Assembly (NCBI GenBank): GCA_020002185.1
Contig: CM034541.1
Location: 48,926,980-48,990,979 of the forward strand
Source of the DNA: Paraescarpia echinospica
Taxonomy: Eukaryota; Annelida; Polychaeta; Sabellida; Siboglinidae
Direction: 5' to 3'
DNA length: 64,000 nucleotides
Numbering within the stretch: the stretch's first letter is position 1; every line of letters begins with the position of its first letter. A program made the position numbers and the translations under genes. Shown piece after piece: positions 21,681 through 34,017 of the stretch. The notes beneath the pieces are model-generated. The model was given only the letters and a program-made list of their open reading frames with translations. It made no database searches and was not told where the DNA came from.

Positions 21681-22577
21681 TTGAGACTGTTTAGGGTTCT
21701 TTCTGTAGGTAATCGGCCTTTGCGCCAATGATACTCAACGTAGTTAAGCGAATCGAATGTTCTGAAGAATCAAAGGCTGATTCCTGTTTAATACTAACAA
21801 CACCTCACTTCTGTTGAATGTTTTAGTTGCGTCATGCAATCAACTGGTTTGTAATAATTGACAACTTTGGATAAAAGCACATATTATAATGGGACGATAC
21901 CATTTCTCTGTTTCACTGTGAAGGTATGGTTTCTTCACGTCGCGTATTACTTTGGTTGCTTCCTTTTTGGAGTTTCTGTCAATCAGATAGTTATTGATTA
22001 TTTTAGGATTTGCAACAGACTTTTGTTATCACCATCCGATATACATTAGCCCGTCCACAAATTGTTAAATAACGACTGCTAAGTAGCGCGAGACGGCTTA
22101 TCAGAACGATAATTTGCGAGAAGCAGCGTTGCGGCACTGTTGGCACAAGCACATACCTAAGCTATTTCAACATCATTTTCACCATTATGTCTATTAAACA
22201 ATGTCTGAAATCGACTGACATAATACCTGGAACAGTTGCAACTAGTAATGAAAACATATTTTAAAATAATTTGAGTTGATTTTCAGTGAAATACATACGA
22301 TTATCGAACAACAACAAATATGCAACTTGCAATGCTTACAAGTACGTTTCGAAAGTCACCGTTTTCCTAAATAAGTATTATACAAGTCGTAGTTCACTAC
22401 CATTCGCCAATTTATGAATATCTGTAGTTAGCCTACATTTCTAATTTCAATCACACACGAGCAACTGTACATACCACGAAGTTTCACCTAGTTACGTTTG
22501 TTTAAGTTTCATGATTTGGCCGCTGTATCCCTGATGGTAACTAATTCACACCACGCCAAACATCGGATATGTCTTAC
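21681..22577. other. First intron of the YWTD gene, no gene seen
   Basis: Apart from the LINE nest to the left, I see only short AT-rich frames without motifs. Confidence 0.5.
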
Positions 22578-22692
22578 CATTTGCACTGGACCAGTGTAGA
22601 ATTGAGCAAAAAAACAACTCCGCAAAGATCAATGCAATGAAGACAACACGAAGACGAAAGGCTCCGAACAGATCCACACGCAGCGGACGCAT
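22578..22692 (-). CDS. First coding exon of the YWTD gene: signal peptide
   Basis: ATG at 22692-22690 (context AACAATGC, A at -3) opens a 115-nt coding exon ending at donor GTAAGA in phase 1. It encodes MRPLRVDLFGAFRLRVVFIA, then LIFAELFFCSILHWSSAN. A basic N-terminus, a roughly 15-residue hydrophobic core and a small-residue S-S-A-N end make a secretory signal peptide or signal anchor. The phase fits the propeller exon at 18962. The open frame upstream of this ATG is a different reading frame. Confidence 0.72.
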
Positions 22693-22850
22693 TGTTTCTA
22701 GTTAGACGTGCTACACGGCAGAATGACACATCGAATGGCCTGCGGATTTCACAATCGCGACACACTGAGAACAATCACAATGTAATCGATATTGAATAAT
22801 TCCGTCGTTGTCGTCCGGGTGATCACCAAACATATCGACATTTAAGTAAG

Positions 22851-22866
22851 GCCTATATATATATAT
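22851..22866 (-). promoter_or_regulatory. Possible TATA element upstream of the YWTD gene
   Basis: On the minus strand a TATATATATATAGG run lies about 160 bases upstream of the start codon at 22692. A TA microsatellite would look the same, so this is a weak call. Confidence 0.2.
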
Positions 22867-22969
22867 GGCGACATATTGGATACCAGTGAATTATTAAGAT
22901 GTTGTCGTCTAGGCGATAACAAAACATCGACTTAAATACGTAACATAGGCTCCTTCGGTCATTTACTCC

Positions 22970-23570
<601 letters not shown>

Positions 23571-23609
23571 TTTACTTATGGCAACACTTTGTGCTGGTAG
23601 CAATTTTCC

Positions 23610-24760
23610 TTAACTTTTTTTCACAGTTAGTTTACTGATATCCTGTGACCTTTCGACTGCTCTCAGTATGACGATCTCCTTAAGAAGCACCCAGGCCGCG
23701 ACCGGGTGTCACAGAACAGAGTGATACGTCTGCGCAGAATGACTACTTTTTTCACGAAGTTTTGCAATATGTACTGAAATTGCCAGATGTACAAAATCTT
23801 CCATTATATATGAATAACAAAGGTGACAACTCCACTCTTCTATAAATCGTCTTTCGCAAGAAATTGCAACAATCTGACAATAATTGATGTAGTAATTACA
23901 ATTCACACTCGAAATCTTTAATGAAATATCGGAACATACTCAAAATTGACGATGTTTTCACGCGTAAATGCTTGGAATGTTTTCATAATATATTCGTGCT
24001 TAAAAGGCACTGCTATATTTTCAAGTGTTATTTGTGCAAAATACTGATTATAATGACACCGAATTGCTATCCTATACAGTCATATATGGAGAGCCTAAGC
24101 ATGTATTAGATACCACTTACCAACTTTACTTCGAAATATGTAACTATGCACTGTGAATAATATTTATACGCAAAGTCTTTACGGTTTTTGTAATTGACAC
24201 CAAGCAATACCTATTAACACTTTACAAGGACTCGTGCACAATCCCCAACTGCTATATATGCACTTAGTCTACACATGAACACCACGTCCTGTCTTCCGAT
24301 AAACTATGACAGTAAACTTTTACAATTATGTAAAACGATTAATGTACCATCTACGTTCTGTTTTTCGAGGAATGGTGTCAAGTGCCGAACGCCGGATTAT
24401 TATACACTGTAATTCATCTACGTGATAGTTTTGTACATACTACGCATAATATATGTTAACCAATTTATAAACATACATTTATGCCATTCAATAACTTCAA
24501 CCATTTACAATATCACTGAATTACTTAATTGATTTTTAGCTCCACCTAAACTAAGTTAGTTTCACTTAAACTATTGTAAACAGCAAAGGAAGTTAGCATG
24601 CCTCTTCTAATTGTAGCATTCTGCTATTTATGTAATCAGAATCTTATTTCCTTTTTCTTTTTTGTTAGGGCACGGCAGGCCAGGCAGTCCACATAGGACC
24701 TTTAAACATAACATATTATGTTTGATGGTTGGTTAAATCCAGTCATATGTTATACACTGG
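23610..24760. other. No gene seen
   Basis: AT-rich sequence. Frames are under 70 codons with no recognisable motif. Confidence 0.5.
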
Positions 24761-24763
24761 TGA

Positions 24764-25255
24764 CCGAGTATAAAAGGACACATTGTACAGGAAGCGGCAT
24801 CCGGGCGGTGTCGGAAGTGAGTGTTTAATGAGTTTGCTACCCCATTCTCTAGAGGAAGACAGGGGACACTGTAATGTTGGGTGGGAGGCGAGTGACGAGC
24901 TTATACTCCCAGCACAAATTTATAAGCAGAGAGGACTCTTGTGACGTTAGAGACAGCCGGGCGGCGTAGGGCGACGGCAATCGCGGGCAGTGAAGTGTAT
25001 CAACTACGGACATAGCAGCTGGATGTGACAGAGTGATCAACGACCAAGGCGGGGTGCAGCAGCGTGTTCGACAGCCAAAGCGGGGCGCGACAGCGTGATC
25101 GACGGCCAAGGGCGGGGAGCGACAGCGTGGCATCGCGAACGCAACGATCGGAGAGCGGAGCACAGTCTGACCTGCCGGGGATCGGACGGGATCGCGCAAC
25201 TGAACCGGACCGTCGAGAAGGGGCTAACGGACTGTACGATTACGTGGCTTAATCA
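24764..25255 (+). other. GC-rich segment with a TATA-like box and a 31-bp triplet
   Basis: TATAAAAGG at about 24770 is followed by unusually GC- and CpG-rich sequence. At 25034-25126 a 31-bp unit (GATCGACGGCCAAGG...GCGACAGCG) is repeated three times. It could be a promoter, an old LTR end or chance. No ORF with a recognisable domain follows. Confidence 0.3.
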
Positions 25256-25261
25256 CACATA

Positions 25262-25601
25262 AAAAGTAAAAAAGTAAAGGTGAGTTCTTATATAGCGCAG
25301 TATCCAGTCCTCAGGACTGCTCAAAGCGCTTTACACTTTACTCCCTGGCAGACATGTTCAATCGAACAACATATCGACTTCTCTGGGAAGCATTCAGCCA
25401 CGCTGCAATTAATGCGCGTAGACTATACGTACACAAATATCCACCACAGTCTATAGCCAGGTACCCATTCGTACAGTTGAGTGAACTGAAGCAATGTAGA
25501 GTAGACGAACTTCCCAATGTTCGACACCGCCGCACAGGATTCGAACCCGCGTTCTCCCAGTCGAGAGTCCGGAGCTCTTACCGCTGCACTACTGCGCTCC
25601 A
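25262..25601 (-). mobile_element. tRNA-derived SINE, near full length
   Basis: On the minus strand the element starts TGGAGCGCAGTAGTGCAGCG with a Pol III A box (25577-25591). It carries a perfect B box GGTTCGAATCC at 25537-25547, then a conserved body, and ends in an (AAAGT)n-type tail. It is the best copy in the window. Others are at 12675, 36646, 54302, 55117, 59350 and 61448. It is transcribed by RNA polymerase III and moved by LINE machinery if active. Confidence 0.9.
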
Positions 25602-25754
25602 CACGTAGGGAGGTGACAGTTTGATATCCGAATTATTTTTCATAATGTCGACTAGCCATCATTGCCTGAAGGACATTATATGTTAGTGTGATCAAGAGAC
25701 TTCTATCCGGGGGTGCAGTTGATATTTTTCACTCTGACATTCACAGTTTTTAAA

Positions 25755-26240
25755 GCTCAACAAAAACCTTCAACTACACCCCTTGATACTCCATTGAGAC
25801 TGACCAAAAACCTCCAACTACACCTCTTGATACTCCATTGAGACTGACCAAAAACCTCCAACTACACACCGTGAGACTCCATTGAGACAGACCATAAACC
25901 TCCAACTACGCCCCTTGAGGCTCCATTGAGACTGACCAAAACATCCAACTACACCCCTTGAGGCTCCACTGAGACTGACCAAAAATATCCAACTACACCC
26001 CATGAGACTCCATTGAGACTGACCAAAAATATCCAAATACACCCCATGAGACTCCATTGAGACTGACCAAAAATTCCCAACTACACCCCTTGAGGCTCCA
26101 TTGAGACTGACCAAAAATCTCCAACTACACCCCCTTGAGGCTCCACTGAGACTGAACAAAATTCTGCAATTACACCTCCCCTTGAGACTAATCGAACACT
26201 TCCAACTGCACCTACCTTAAGGCTTACCAAAAACCTCCAG
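25755..26240. repeat. 44-bp tandem minisatellite
   Basis: About eleven copies of a unit containing AACCTCCAACTACACCCC, TTGAGACTCCATTGAGACTG and ACCAAA. Copies diverge towards the right end. The minus-strand frame gives Ser-Leu-x-Gly-Ala-Ser-type repeats, which I do not regard as a gene. Confidence 0.93.
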
Positions 26241-26261
26241 TTGCACCCCCTTGTCAACACT

Positions 26262-26550
26262 AACATTGGAACAAAGGCTTTTTTTGTTGCTGCACAAACT
26301 CTTTGGAATATGCTCCCTCTTAGTGTTAGATCAGTTGAAAATATTACAAAATTCCGTCGTCATTAAAAAACTTCTCTTTACAACCATGCTTATCCACCGT
26401 GGCTCCCTAGCGCCTTGACCCATCTGCTGACAACTGGAATACTGCTTATGAATTTTGAGATTGACCAATCATTTTGTTTTGATGCGCCTCTGAGCTTGGT
26501 TTTCAAGGATTTAGGCGCAATAAAAGTGATATTCTTATTCTTATTATTAA
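26262..26550 (+). pseudogene. LINE 3' end
   Basis: Encodes KAFFVAAQTLWNMLPLSVRS, then VENITKFRR and a break, and after a frame change KTSLYNHAYPP. This is the W-N-x-L-P-x-x-x-R-S signature at LINE ORF2 C-termini. The 3' UTR contains GGCGCAATAAAAGTGATATT and ends in (TTATT)n. Confidence 0.75.
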
Positions 26551-27495
26551 AATGTGGAGGGCTAATCCTATCTCCAGCCCCCCTCCCCTAGCAAAGATAT
26601 TGGAGGCACTGCCCCTCCCCTCAGTCCCGGCGCCTATATGAAGAGATTAAGAGCTAATGCACTCCACGAATTACTGTATTACATAACTCCAACATCTCAT
26701 TTTAGCGTGTTTTTATAAAACAAACAACATTTTCCTACAGGGACAATCGGATGATAATGCGGGGTTAGCAGTGTGTTGGTACGAACTTTTGCCTACAGAT
26801 TTAAGATTATAGGTTCCTATTAATAGTAACACTTATACGCTGGTCGATGGTGCGTCTTTTCGCTTTCATCGTTAAAAAAATCGTCAGTATTAAATTAAAA
26901 ACAAATTTCAAGACAAGATGTATACATGCAGTCGATGACTTCATTATAATTACTGTACACTATCGATCTCAAAAGTAAAGTTTCTTCACATTTATATTAA
27001 TATGAAATGTTATATTAAATAGAGCGAATTTAGTTCGGACAATATGTAAACGTTATACAAACTCTATACTTATCATGCACCTTTGCCGGAAAACAAAAGA
27101 AATATAGACATGGATTGTCCCTGTAATAACCTGAACAACCTGGCGCCCTCTCATTCTGTTAATATTATGTCTAAACTCAGCTGGCAGTATGATGGTATGA
27201 TGGTATGATGGTATGCCTATGACTATGTGACTATATTTATGTCTTCGTCGTATTTGGTAGTAGCCTAAGTAGGCGTGGCATCATAGTAATATTGTAAATG
27301 ATCCGTAACGATTACTGAAGTAACAAAAACAATAAATATACTTTACAAATAATTAGCAATGTAATAGTAATTTACCTAATATGTTACTTTTATATTAAAA
27401 TTACTATTACTCGACATTTCAAAGTTTTATTTGAATTGTGCTTATAAGCAGTTTGGTTATTTAATTGTTTACAAGAAAAGAATATTCCAGTATTT
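26551..27495. other. No gene seen
   Basis: AT-rich, with a small GATGGTAT repeat near 27190-27215. No recognisable coding sequence. Confidence 0.5.
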
Positions 27496-27786
27496 TCACC
27501 AGCTGATTACCACCTCAGGGAGTTTTTCAGAGTCATCGTGCGCGTACCACACAACAATCAATGTGTATTTCTGTTTGTGGAGTAAGGCTGTGGAATACCT
27601 TGCACGGAAGCATTACGAGCAGTAGTACCATACGGGCATCTCCAAAAATGCTTACTTATTTACTTACTTACTTACAAGTAAAATGTTGTTGTACTGAATG
27701 TTTTATGTATGAATGTATGTATGTATATATGTATGTATATATGTATGTATATATGTGTGTGTGTGTATATGTATATATATATATAT
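27496..27786 (+). pseudogene. LINE C-terminal remnant followed by (TTAC)n and (TATG)n repeats
   Basis: The frame reads QSMCISVCGVRLWNTLHGSI, then SSSTIRASPKML, a short LINE ORF2 C-terminus with the V-R-L-W-N motif. It is followed by TTACTTACTTAC, and 27705-27786 is ATGT/TATA microsatellite. Confidence 0.6.
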
Positions 27787-28251
27787 AAATGTTATCGAAA
27801 CTGATCGCCAACCGAACAATGTCTTCATTCTACAATATATGTTATGAACACCATTCACCACGTATCTAGTTCATTGGACACCCAACATCCAGTTTTTAAA
27901 CAAAAAAACAAAAAACATGTATACATCTATGTCATTTAACAGGACAGAGGAGGGTAACCCTCGGTTACTATGCTCAGCCTTGTCCAATTGGTCATTGTTT
28001 AATGTATGTTGGTATGGGAATGTAACGGCTGAATGCATCCCTGTGCCATGACTGGATAATCACGCATTCTCGTCTCCGTTGTAGACCGATATTCGTTATT
28101 TAGATGTACCATTAATCAGACATGTTTTTCTTTTTTAGGTTTAATTTACAAAAAATGTTTTGCAGAGAAGACCATCTACCCGAAAAAACTAAACTGAGTT
28201 TATCAGATGTCTGGGTTTAGGGTTCACATTCGCCACCTATACTCCGTTGCC

Positions 28252-28950
28252 AGTGCATTAGGGTCTTCGTTCATGTTCCAAATCCTTAACAGAGGATACT
28301 TGAGCCCAGTACACCCATTTCCCTAAAATACTTACTCACTTATTTACTTAAAGTGGACGGTTTTCCTGAGTTTGTCACAGTAGTTAACATTATATGACTT
28401 TCTATTCTTAAACTTTCGACATGTTATGAGCTAAACTAGAGGATATGTATCTATATTGGCCTGCCTATTAATAAAATCATATTTTATTATTATTATTACT
28501 AGCATTTCTATAGCGCCATATATCCAAGACCAGCCCGTACCAACGCGCGTACACACAATATAAAACATACATGGAAACAAATGTAAAAAATATATATATA
28601 AAGATGCCGGTAAATATAAATTACGATTTACAAGATTGTATATATATATATACTGTAACTAAAATACATGACATATTTGCACATATATTAAGATAATTAA
28701 GTAAAAGAATATATATTATAATATATAAAATTGTATTAAAAGATAAATAATAATTAATTAATTAAAGTATATTATATAATAAAAATATATTAAATCTTGC
28801 ATGTTGTATTCTGCGAGCAATAGTCCAGCCGCGATGTTATTATGGCGTTGACTATGCGTTAGGGTCTTCGTTCATGTTCCAAATCCTTAACATAGGATAT
28901 TGAACCCAGTGCATCCATTTTCCTAAAATACCTACTAGCAAGAGCAGGTA
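28252..28950. repeat. Pair of 95-bp direct repeats flanking a retroelement 3' end
   Basis: GTTAGGGTCTTCGTTCATG and TCCAAATCCTTAACA occur at about 28258-28345 and again at 28858-28945. Between them (28484-28850) is sequence with TATAGCGCCATATATCCAAG and AT-rich body, like the 3' ends of LINEs in this window (compare 60800-61225). The region 27787-28251 holds no gene I can support. Confidence 0.6.
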
Positions 28951-29940
28951 GGTTTGTATGACGTTTGTTCTCTAAAAATAGAAGACAATTATTACCTTTC
29001 TCTGGGATCGATGCGATGCTTATCGATTGGGTTGTACTCCCGTCCGGGGATTCTCGACACGACTTCATCCATTCACGAAGAGCGCCGTAGCGTGAAGTTG
29101 CGACTCAACGCGCCGGTGGCCATTGTCTTGGGTAAACAATGCCTCGGCGACCACGCTCCAGTGATAAAAATAAGTGGACCACGTGTTATTATCACTATCA
29201 GTTGCGTCGCGTGGCGGGTGCTGGGCATCAGACATTCTTGCCTGTTGTGTCACGTGTCTCTTATTTTGTCTTCGATCGAAAAGTCGCCCCTTTTTGGGCG
29301 GCTCGATTGATTCACAAGCACCGGCTGATGAGAATTCAATAGTCGAAACGCGTCTCGTGCAGGGAAATCAAATTAGCGTTACTAGCGGGCGGACAGGATG
29401 CCGGGACGGGGCCCCAGGACCGACAGGGGTGAGTTACATTGCCTTGACCTTCACTCAGCATTGAATGCGCTAAATAAATAATACGATCCACACATTAAGC
29501 CAACTTGGGCTTATCCCAGGTATCCAGGACAAGAGAATGTCCTAACTGTGGTTAATTAAAGGATTGGATACCCTTTAACTTAAGCCAAATACAGTGTCTA
29601 AAGGGACTTGGGGGCACATCATAATGCTACAACGCATATGGGTAATGTGTCCACTAATTGGATAGCTACGAGGTGCAATGGCACACTAGCGTACTTTACA
29701 AACCCTAACTAGCTGGGAAGTGCTAAGACATATCAGCTAATTGTAAAACGCGCATTCGGTGTTGGTGTTGTGCCGGCATGTGACTGTCTTTGCATCCTCG
29801 TTGTCACCCGTATGGCGGTGTCTGTTTGACGTTAGGGTGATATTGCATCAACCCTGGTTAACAATTCAATGAAATTTTTTCCAGAGGTCCTATGGACGGC
29901 ATTGTAAAGACCATCTACATCTAGTGTGAGGTTCTCCTTT
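28951..29940. other. CpG-containing segment, no gene supported
   Basis: From 29000 to about 29430 the sequence is GC- and CpG-richer than its surroundings, with several overlapping frames of 60-118 codons on both strands. None has a recognisable domain. It could be a CpG-type regulatory region or an old element. Confidence 0.3.
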
Positions 29941-29959
29941 CAAGGGTGTGTTGATCACC

Positions 29960-30662
<703 letters not shown>

Positions 30663-30664
30663 TT

Positions 30665-31400
30665 GTTAATTGATTTGTAATACCATACGTTGGACTGTTG
30701 TGACTTCATAAATCTTACACCATTACGGTATTGTGTTTTTGGTAAATCAAACTGTTAAGTGATTTGACGTGAATAAGTCAACATTACATATGACCTACAT
30801 ATATCCTGATCAGGGGTTTACCTTGATGTTTGTGTTCACGGGTCCTCGGGACTCCCAGCCTTCTTTTGAGTGGGTCCCAAGCCTATATCGTGAGTCCCAC
30901 TTATTGCTCTTTTTTAATTGTAAGTATTGTTTTATAAATACCACAACTTATACAACCCATGGAAACCCGGTTAATAGTATTAATTGTTTGATACTAACAA
31001 TACCTTAACAAAATAGCGTGACTTGTTATAATACACTGTTATATATGTTGATGTTTTCCTTAGATAATCGATGTAGTTTTGGAAGTTAGAGCAGCCTTCC
31101 TCACTTACGAGAGGGCGTGCTAGTCTGCTAGATGCCTTAGCTTGCACGTAAATGTCACATTGGGGGATCTCCTAAGGCAAAGCTAAGGATATCGAGGGAG
31201 CTACGAGTCACTTTAGAAGGCTCCTGAATTTGTTTTGGTGGCGGGAAACCTGACCATGGTGATGACAGTACCATTGGAATAGCCAATAGACAGCAGATGG
31301 AACTGCGCATTACTTTGTGGGCACTTAATTGTGACGTCGTGTAGAATCCGGACCCAACCCGATATCGGCATTATGACAGTTGTGACTAAATATTATACCT
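30665..31400. other. No gene seen
   Basis: No recognisable coding, RNA or repeat feature. Confidence 0.5.
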
Positions 31401-31404
31401 CAGT

Positions 31405-31675
31405 GCGTTCATGCCGTCATTCTATGTTGTTTCAGGAATATAATGTCCAAATAGCGCTCGCTTCATGCCATCATTCCACATTGTTTCAGAAATATCATGT
31501 CCCAAATAGCGTTCGCTCCGGTTTGAATCAGCGTGCGTCGCTACGGTCGTGGGTTACTGTATGGTTAAATCGCATGTTGACTCAAGTCGGAGCGCTATTT
31601 GGGCCTCAAAAGTGCCCTAAAATCAATAGTTTATAACTATGTTCTGTATATCTGAAATGTGGAATGATGGCATAA
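31405..31675. repeat. Fold-back element with two direct and one inverted copy
   Basis: ATGCCRTCATTCYAYRTTGT followed by ...CAAATAGCG occurs twice in tandem (31412-31465 and 31468-31525). It returns in reverse complement as CGCTATTTGGG ... TGAAATGTGGAATGATGGCA at 31590-31672. The inverted arms and lack of ORF suggest a decayed MITE-like element. Confidence 0.6.
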
Positions 31676-32299
31676 ACACACTGACGTATCAAATCTGTTC
31701 GATTGTTGGACGAGCGACTGGTGCGATCGGCTCCGGGATGGGAGTCGGGATCGGAGTGCTTGCACTATCTATTGTCGCCGTACGAAATGTAATTTGTTTG
31801 GTAATAACAAGCGGTTAGCTATACAAAAGAATGTTCGTAGGTCGCTTTCTTTTTCACCACTACAGCTCTAATAAATTAGGAACTCTTAAAACGCACAGCG
31901 ACTGCACTCAAACCTTAAAGCCAGAACGGATATGCGCACGGATTGGAATGGTATTCTGGTTCGCGAATCAGTTCCTAGAGGCGCTTCGCAAAACAACGCG
32001 CAGGGCGGCGCACACGGAGGATTAAGCACCCGTCGGAATCTAGTCCATATCGGGAAACATACGCCTACGGGAATGATTATTTGGAAGGACTCGTGAAAAG
32101 AAATACCAAACGAACTGATTCGATAATAAACTACCAAGTTAAAGGCATTCATATATTTTTGTTACATGTGATTGATACCCATGAACGATTATTTTGCACC
32201 CGTCCAAGTACTGTTTCTATGCGTATAGGACGCAGGACCTTGCTTCCCTGGGCCTTGATAATCATACATGATTTTATCTATAATCGAGCGAGTGCATGT

Positions 32300-32552
32300 A
32301 TGCATGTCTGAATTAATGTTTGCATGTATGTATGTGTGTATGTGTGTGCGTGTGTGCGTGTATGCGAGTGTGCGTGCGTGCGTGCCCGTGTGCGCATGTG
32401 TGCGCGTGCGCCTGCGTGCGTGTGTGTGTGCGTGTGCGTGCGTGCGTGTCTGTGCGTGCGTGTGTGTGTGTGCGTGTATGTGTGCGAGTATGTATGTATG
32501 TATGTATGCGTGTATGTATGTATGTATGTATGTATGTATGTATGTATGTATG
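32300..32552. repeat. (TG/TGCG)n and (ATGT)n microsatellite
   Basis: GT/GC-rich repeats pass into perfect (ATGT)n at 32510-32550. Confidence 0.97.
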
Positions 32553-33700
32553 CAGAAGGAACAACGCAAGTCAGGTATAGATTGAAATAGGCCAACTTAA
32601 TGACATGTAATTTATTAACCTTCGTTATTAATTGCGTACACATAACCCATCGTCACAATAACCGCAGCAAGCATGCCGGTCCCCGACTGCTAATTTCACA
32701 CAATATATATAATTCGCACATCTACTGAGTGCGACAACCCTTGATAACCAAATTATGACTACTATCGAAATCACTACTGGCTGCTATGTTCAATTCACCA
32801 AATGCTTGGGGCTCACTCCGCCCACCATATAACATAAATACATCAACGTATTTCCGCCCTAAAAACTCTGCGCACACAATAATTTGAGGAAAAATCCTGA
32901 TGGTAAAACCTGGTGTACTGTCCAGGGAAAAGCGTCAGACCTTAAATCAGTAAATATACAGTACGGTTTTTCCCCGTGACATTCCTGTGGTACAATCCAC
33001 CACATAGTAATTGAAAGCTACTAAAACTAATAAACGTCCACCCATCGTTAAAGAGAGGGAGGGTGGGAAATCTAAACTTTATTAATACTACACGAACAAG
33101 CTAATCTAGCATCGAGTACAACTACATTATAACTATGTAAATTCTAAATTCAGATAAGCCAATGATACTCCGTGAACACTCCCCAAGAATTTTGAATAAA
33201 TGAAGTCGATCAAGCTGCTGCTATTGCTTACATAGCGGTGTCTAGCGCGCATGCGCGAGTCGCATAGCCTCGAACCAAAACATGTTTTGCTCTAAAAGCT
33301 ATGATGCATTAATAAATTAGTTACGTTGTCCTTCCACATCAAACTCAGTATGTTCCCGTTGGTTACATACATTCATTTATGCAGAAGGAACAACGCAGTC
33401 AGGTATAGATTGAAATAGGCCAACTTAATGACATGCAATTTTATTAACCTTCGTTATTAATTGCGTACACATAATCCATCATCACAATATCCGCAGCAAG
33501 CACGCCGGCACCCGATTGCTAATTTCACACAATATGCATAATTCGCACATCTACCGAGTCCGACAACACTTGATAACCAAATTATGACTACTAACTAAAT
33601 TACTACTAGTTACTTTGTACAATTCACCATATGTGTGGGGGTCACTTCGCCACAAAGTCACCTAAATATACAATGTGACCGACCCCCAACAAACTGTTAA
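32553..33700 (-). repeat. 829-bp-spaced direct duplication, probably the 3' terminal repeats of the DIRS element
   Basis: GCAGAAGGAACAACGCA and about 280 following bases (GTATAGATTGAAATAGGCC, TTAACCTTCGTTATTAATTG, AATTCGCACATCTAC) occur at 32552-32835 and again at 33381-33660, about 90% alike by eye. They lie just downstream (minus strand) of the tyrosine recombinase. Split or repeated termini are characteristic of DIRS-like elements, but ordinary tandem duplication is also possible. Confidence 0.6.
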
Positions 33701-33990
33701 GACAACTCCGCCCTGTCAGAGCTGCCATTATATCCCACTAGGGTATAAGCTAATAATGCATAACTCATCATATCCGGACTGAGACATTTAGCTTTGGACT
33801 CTGCCACTGTCAGAGCCTAAGCCATATCTCGCTACCAGGGCCATATATAAAGCTGCCTTATTCATAATATCCGTGTTGAAATATTAGCTTCCGACTCCAC
33901 CACTGTCAGAGCCCAACATGCTTTATGTCACGTAATATGATATTCCTAGAGACTCCGCCACTGTCAGAGTCCCTGCTACATCCCCCGAAA
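33690..33990. repeat. Short motif repeated four times
   Basis: ACTCYRCCACTGTCAGAG occurs near 33795, 33895 and 33950, with a diverged copy near 33705. Spacing is 60-100 bases. It lies between the recombinase ORF and the duplicated segment. Confidence 0.7.
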
Positions 33991-34017
33991 CCATAAACCA
34001 GACTAATTACGTGCATA

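Noticed and set aside
24764..25255. Promoter and gene starting at TATAAAAGG
   Set aside because: No supported coding exon follows and the region is interrupted by a SINE, so it is kept only as a weak note.
25537..25601. tRNA genes on the basis of A and B boxes, also at 54312-54367
   Set aside because: No cloverleaf acceptor or anticodon stem could be drawn, and the boxes belong to SINE heads with a conserved non-tRNA body.
25818..26266. Trp/Ser/Gly repeat frames on the minus strand
   Set aside because: They come from the 44-bp minisatellite at 25755-26240.
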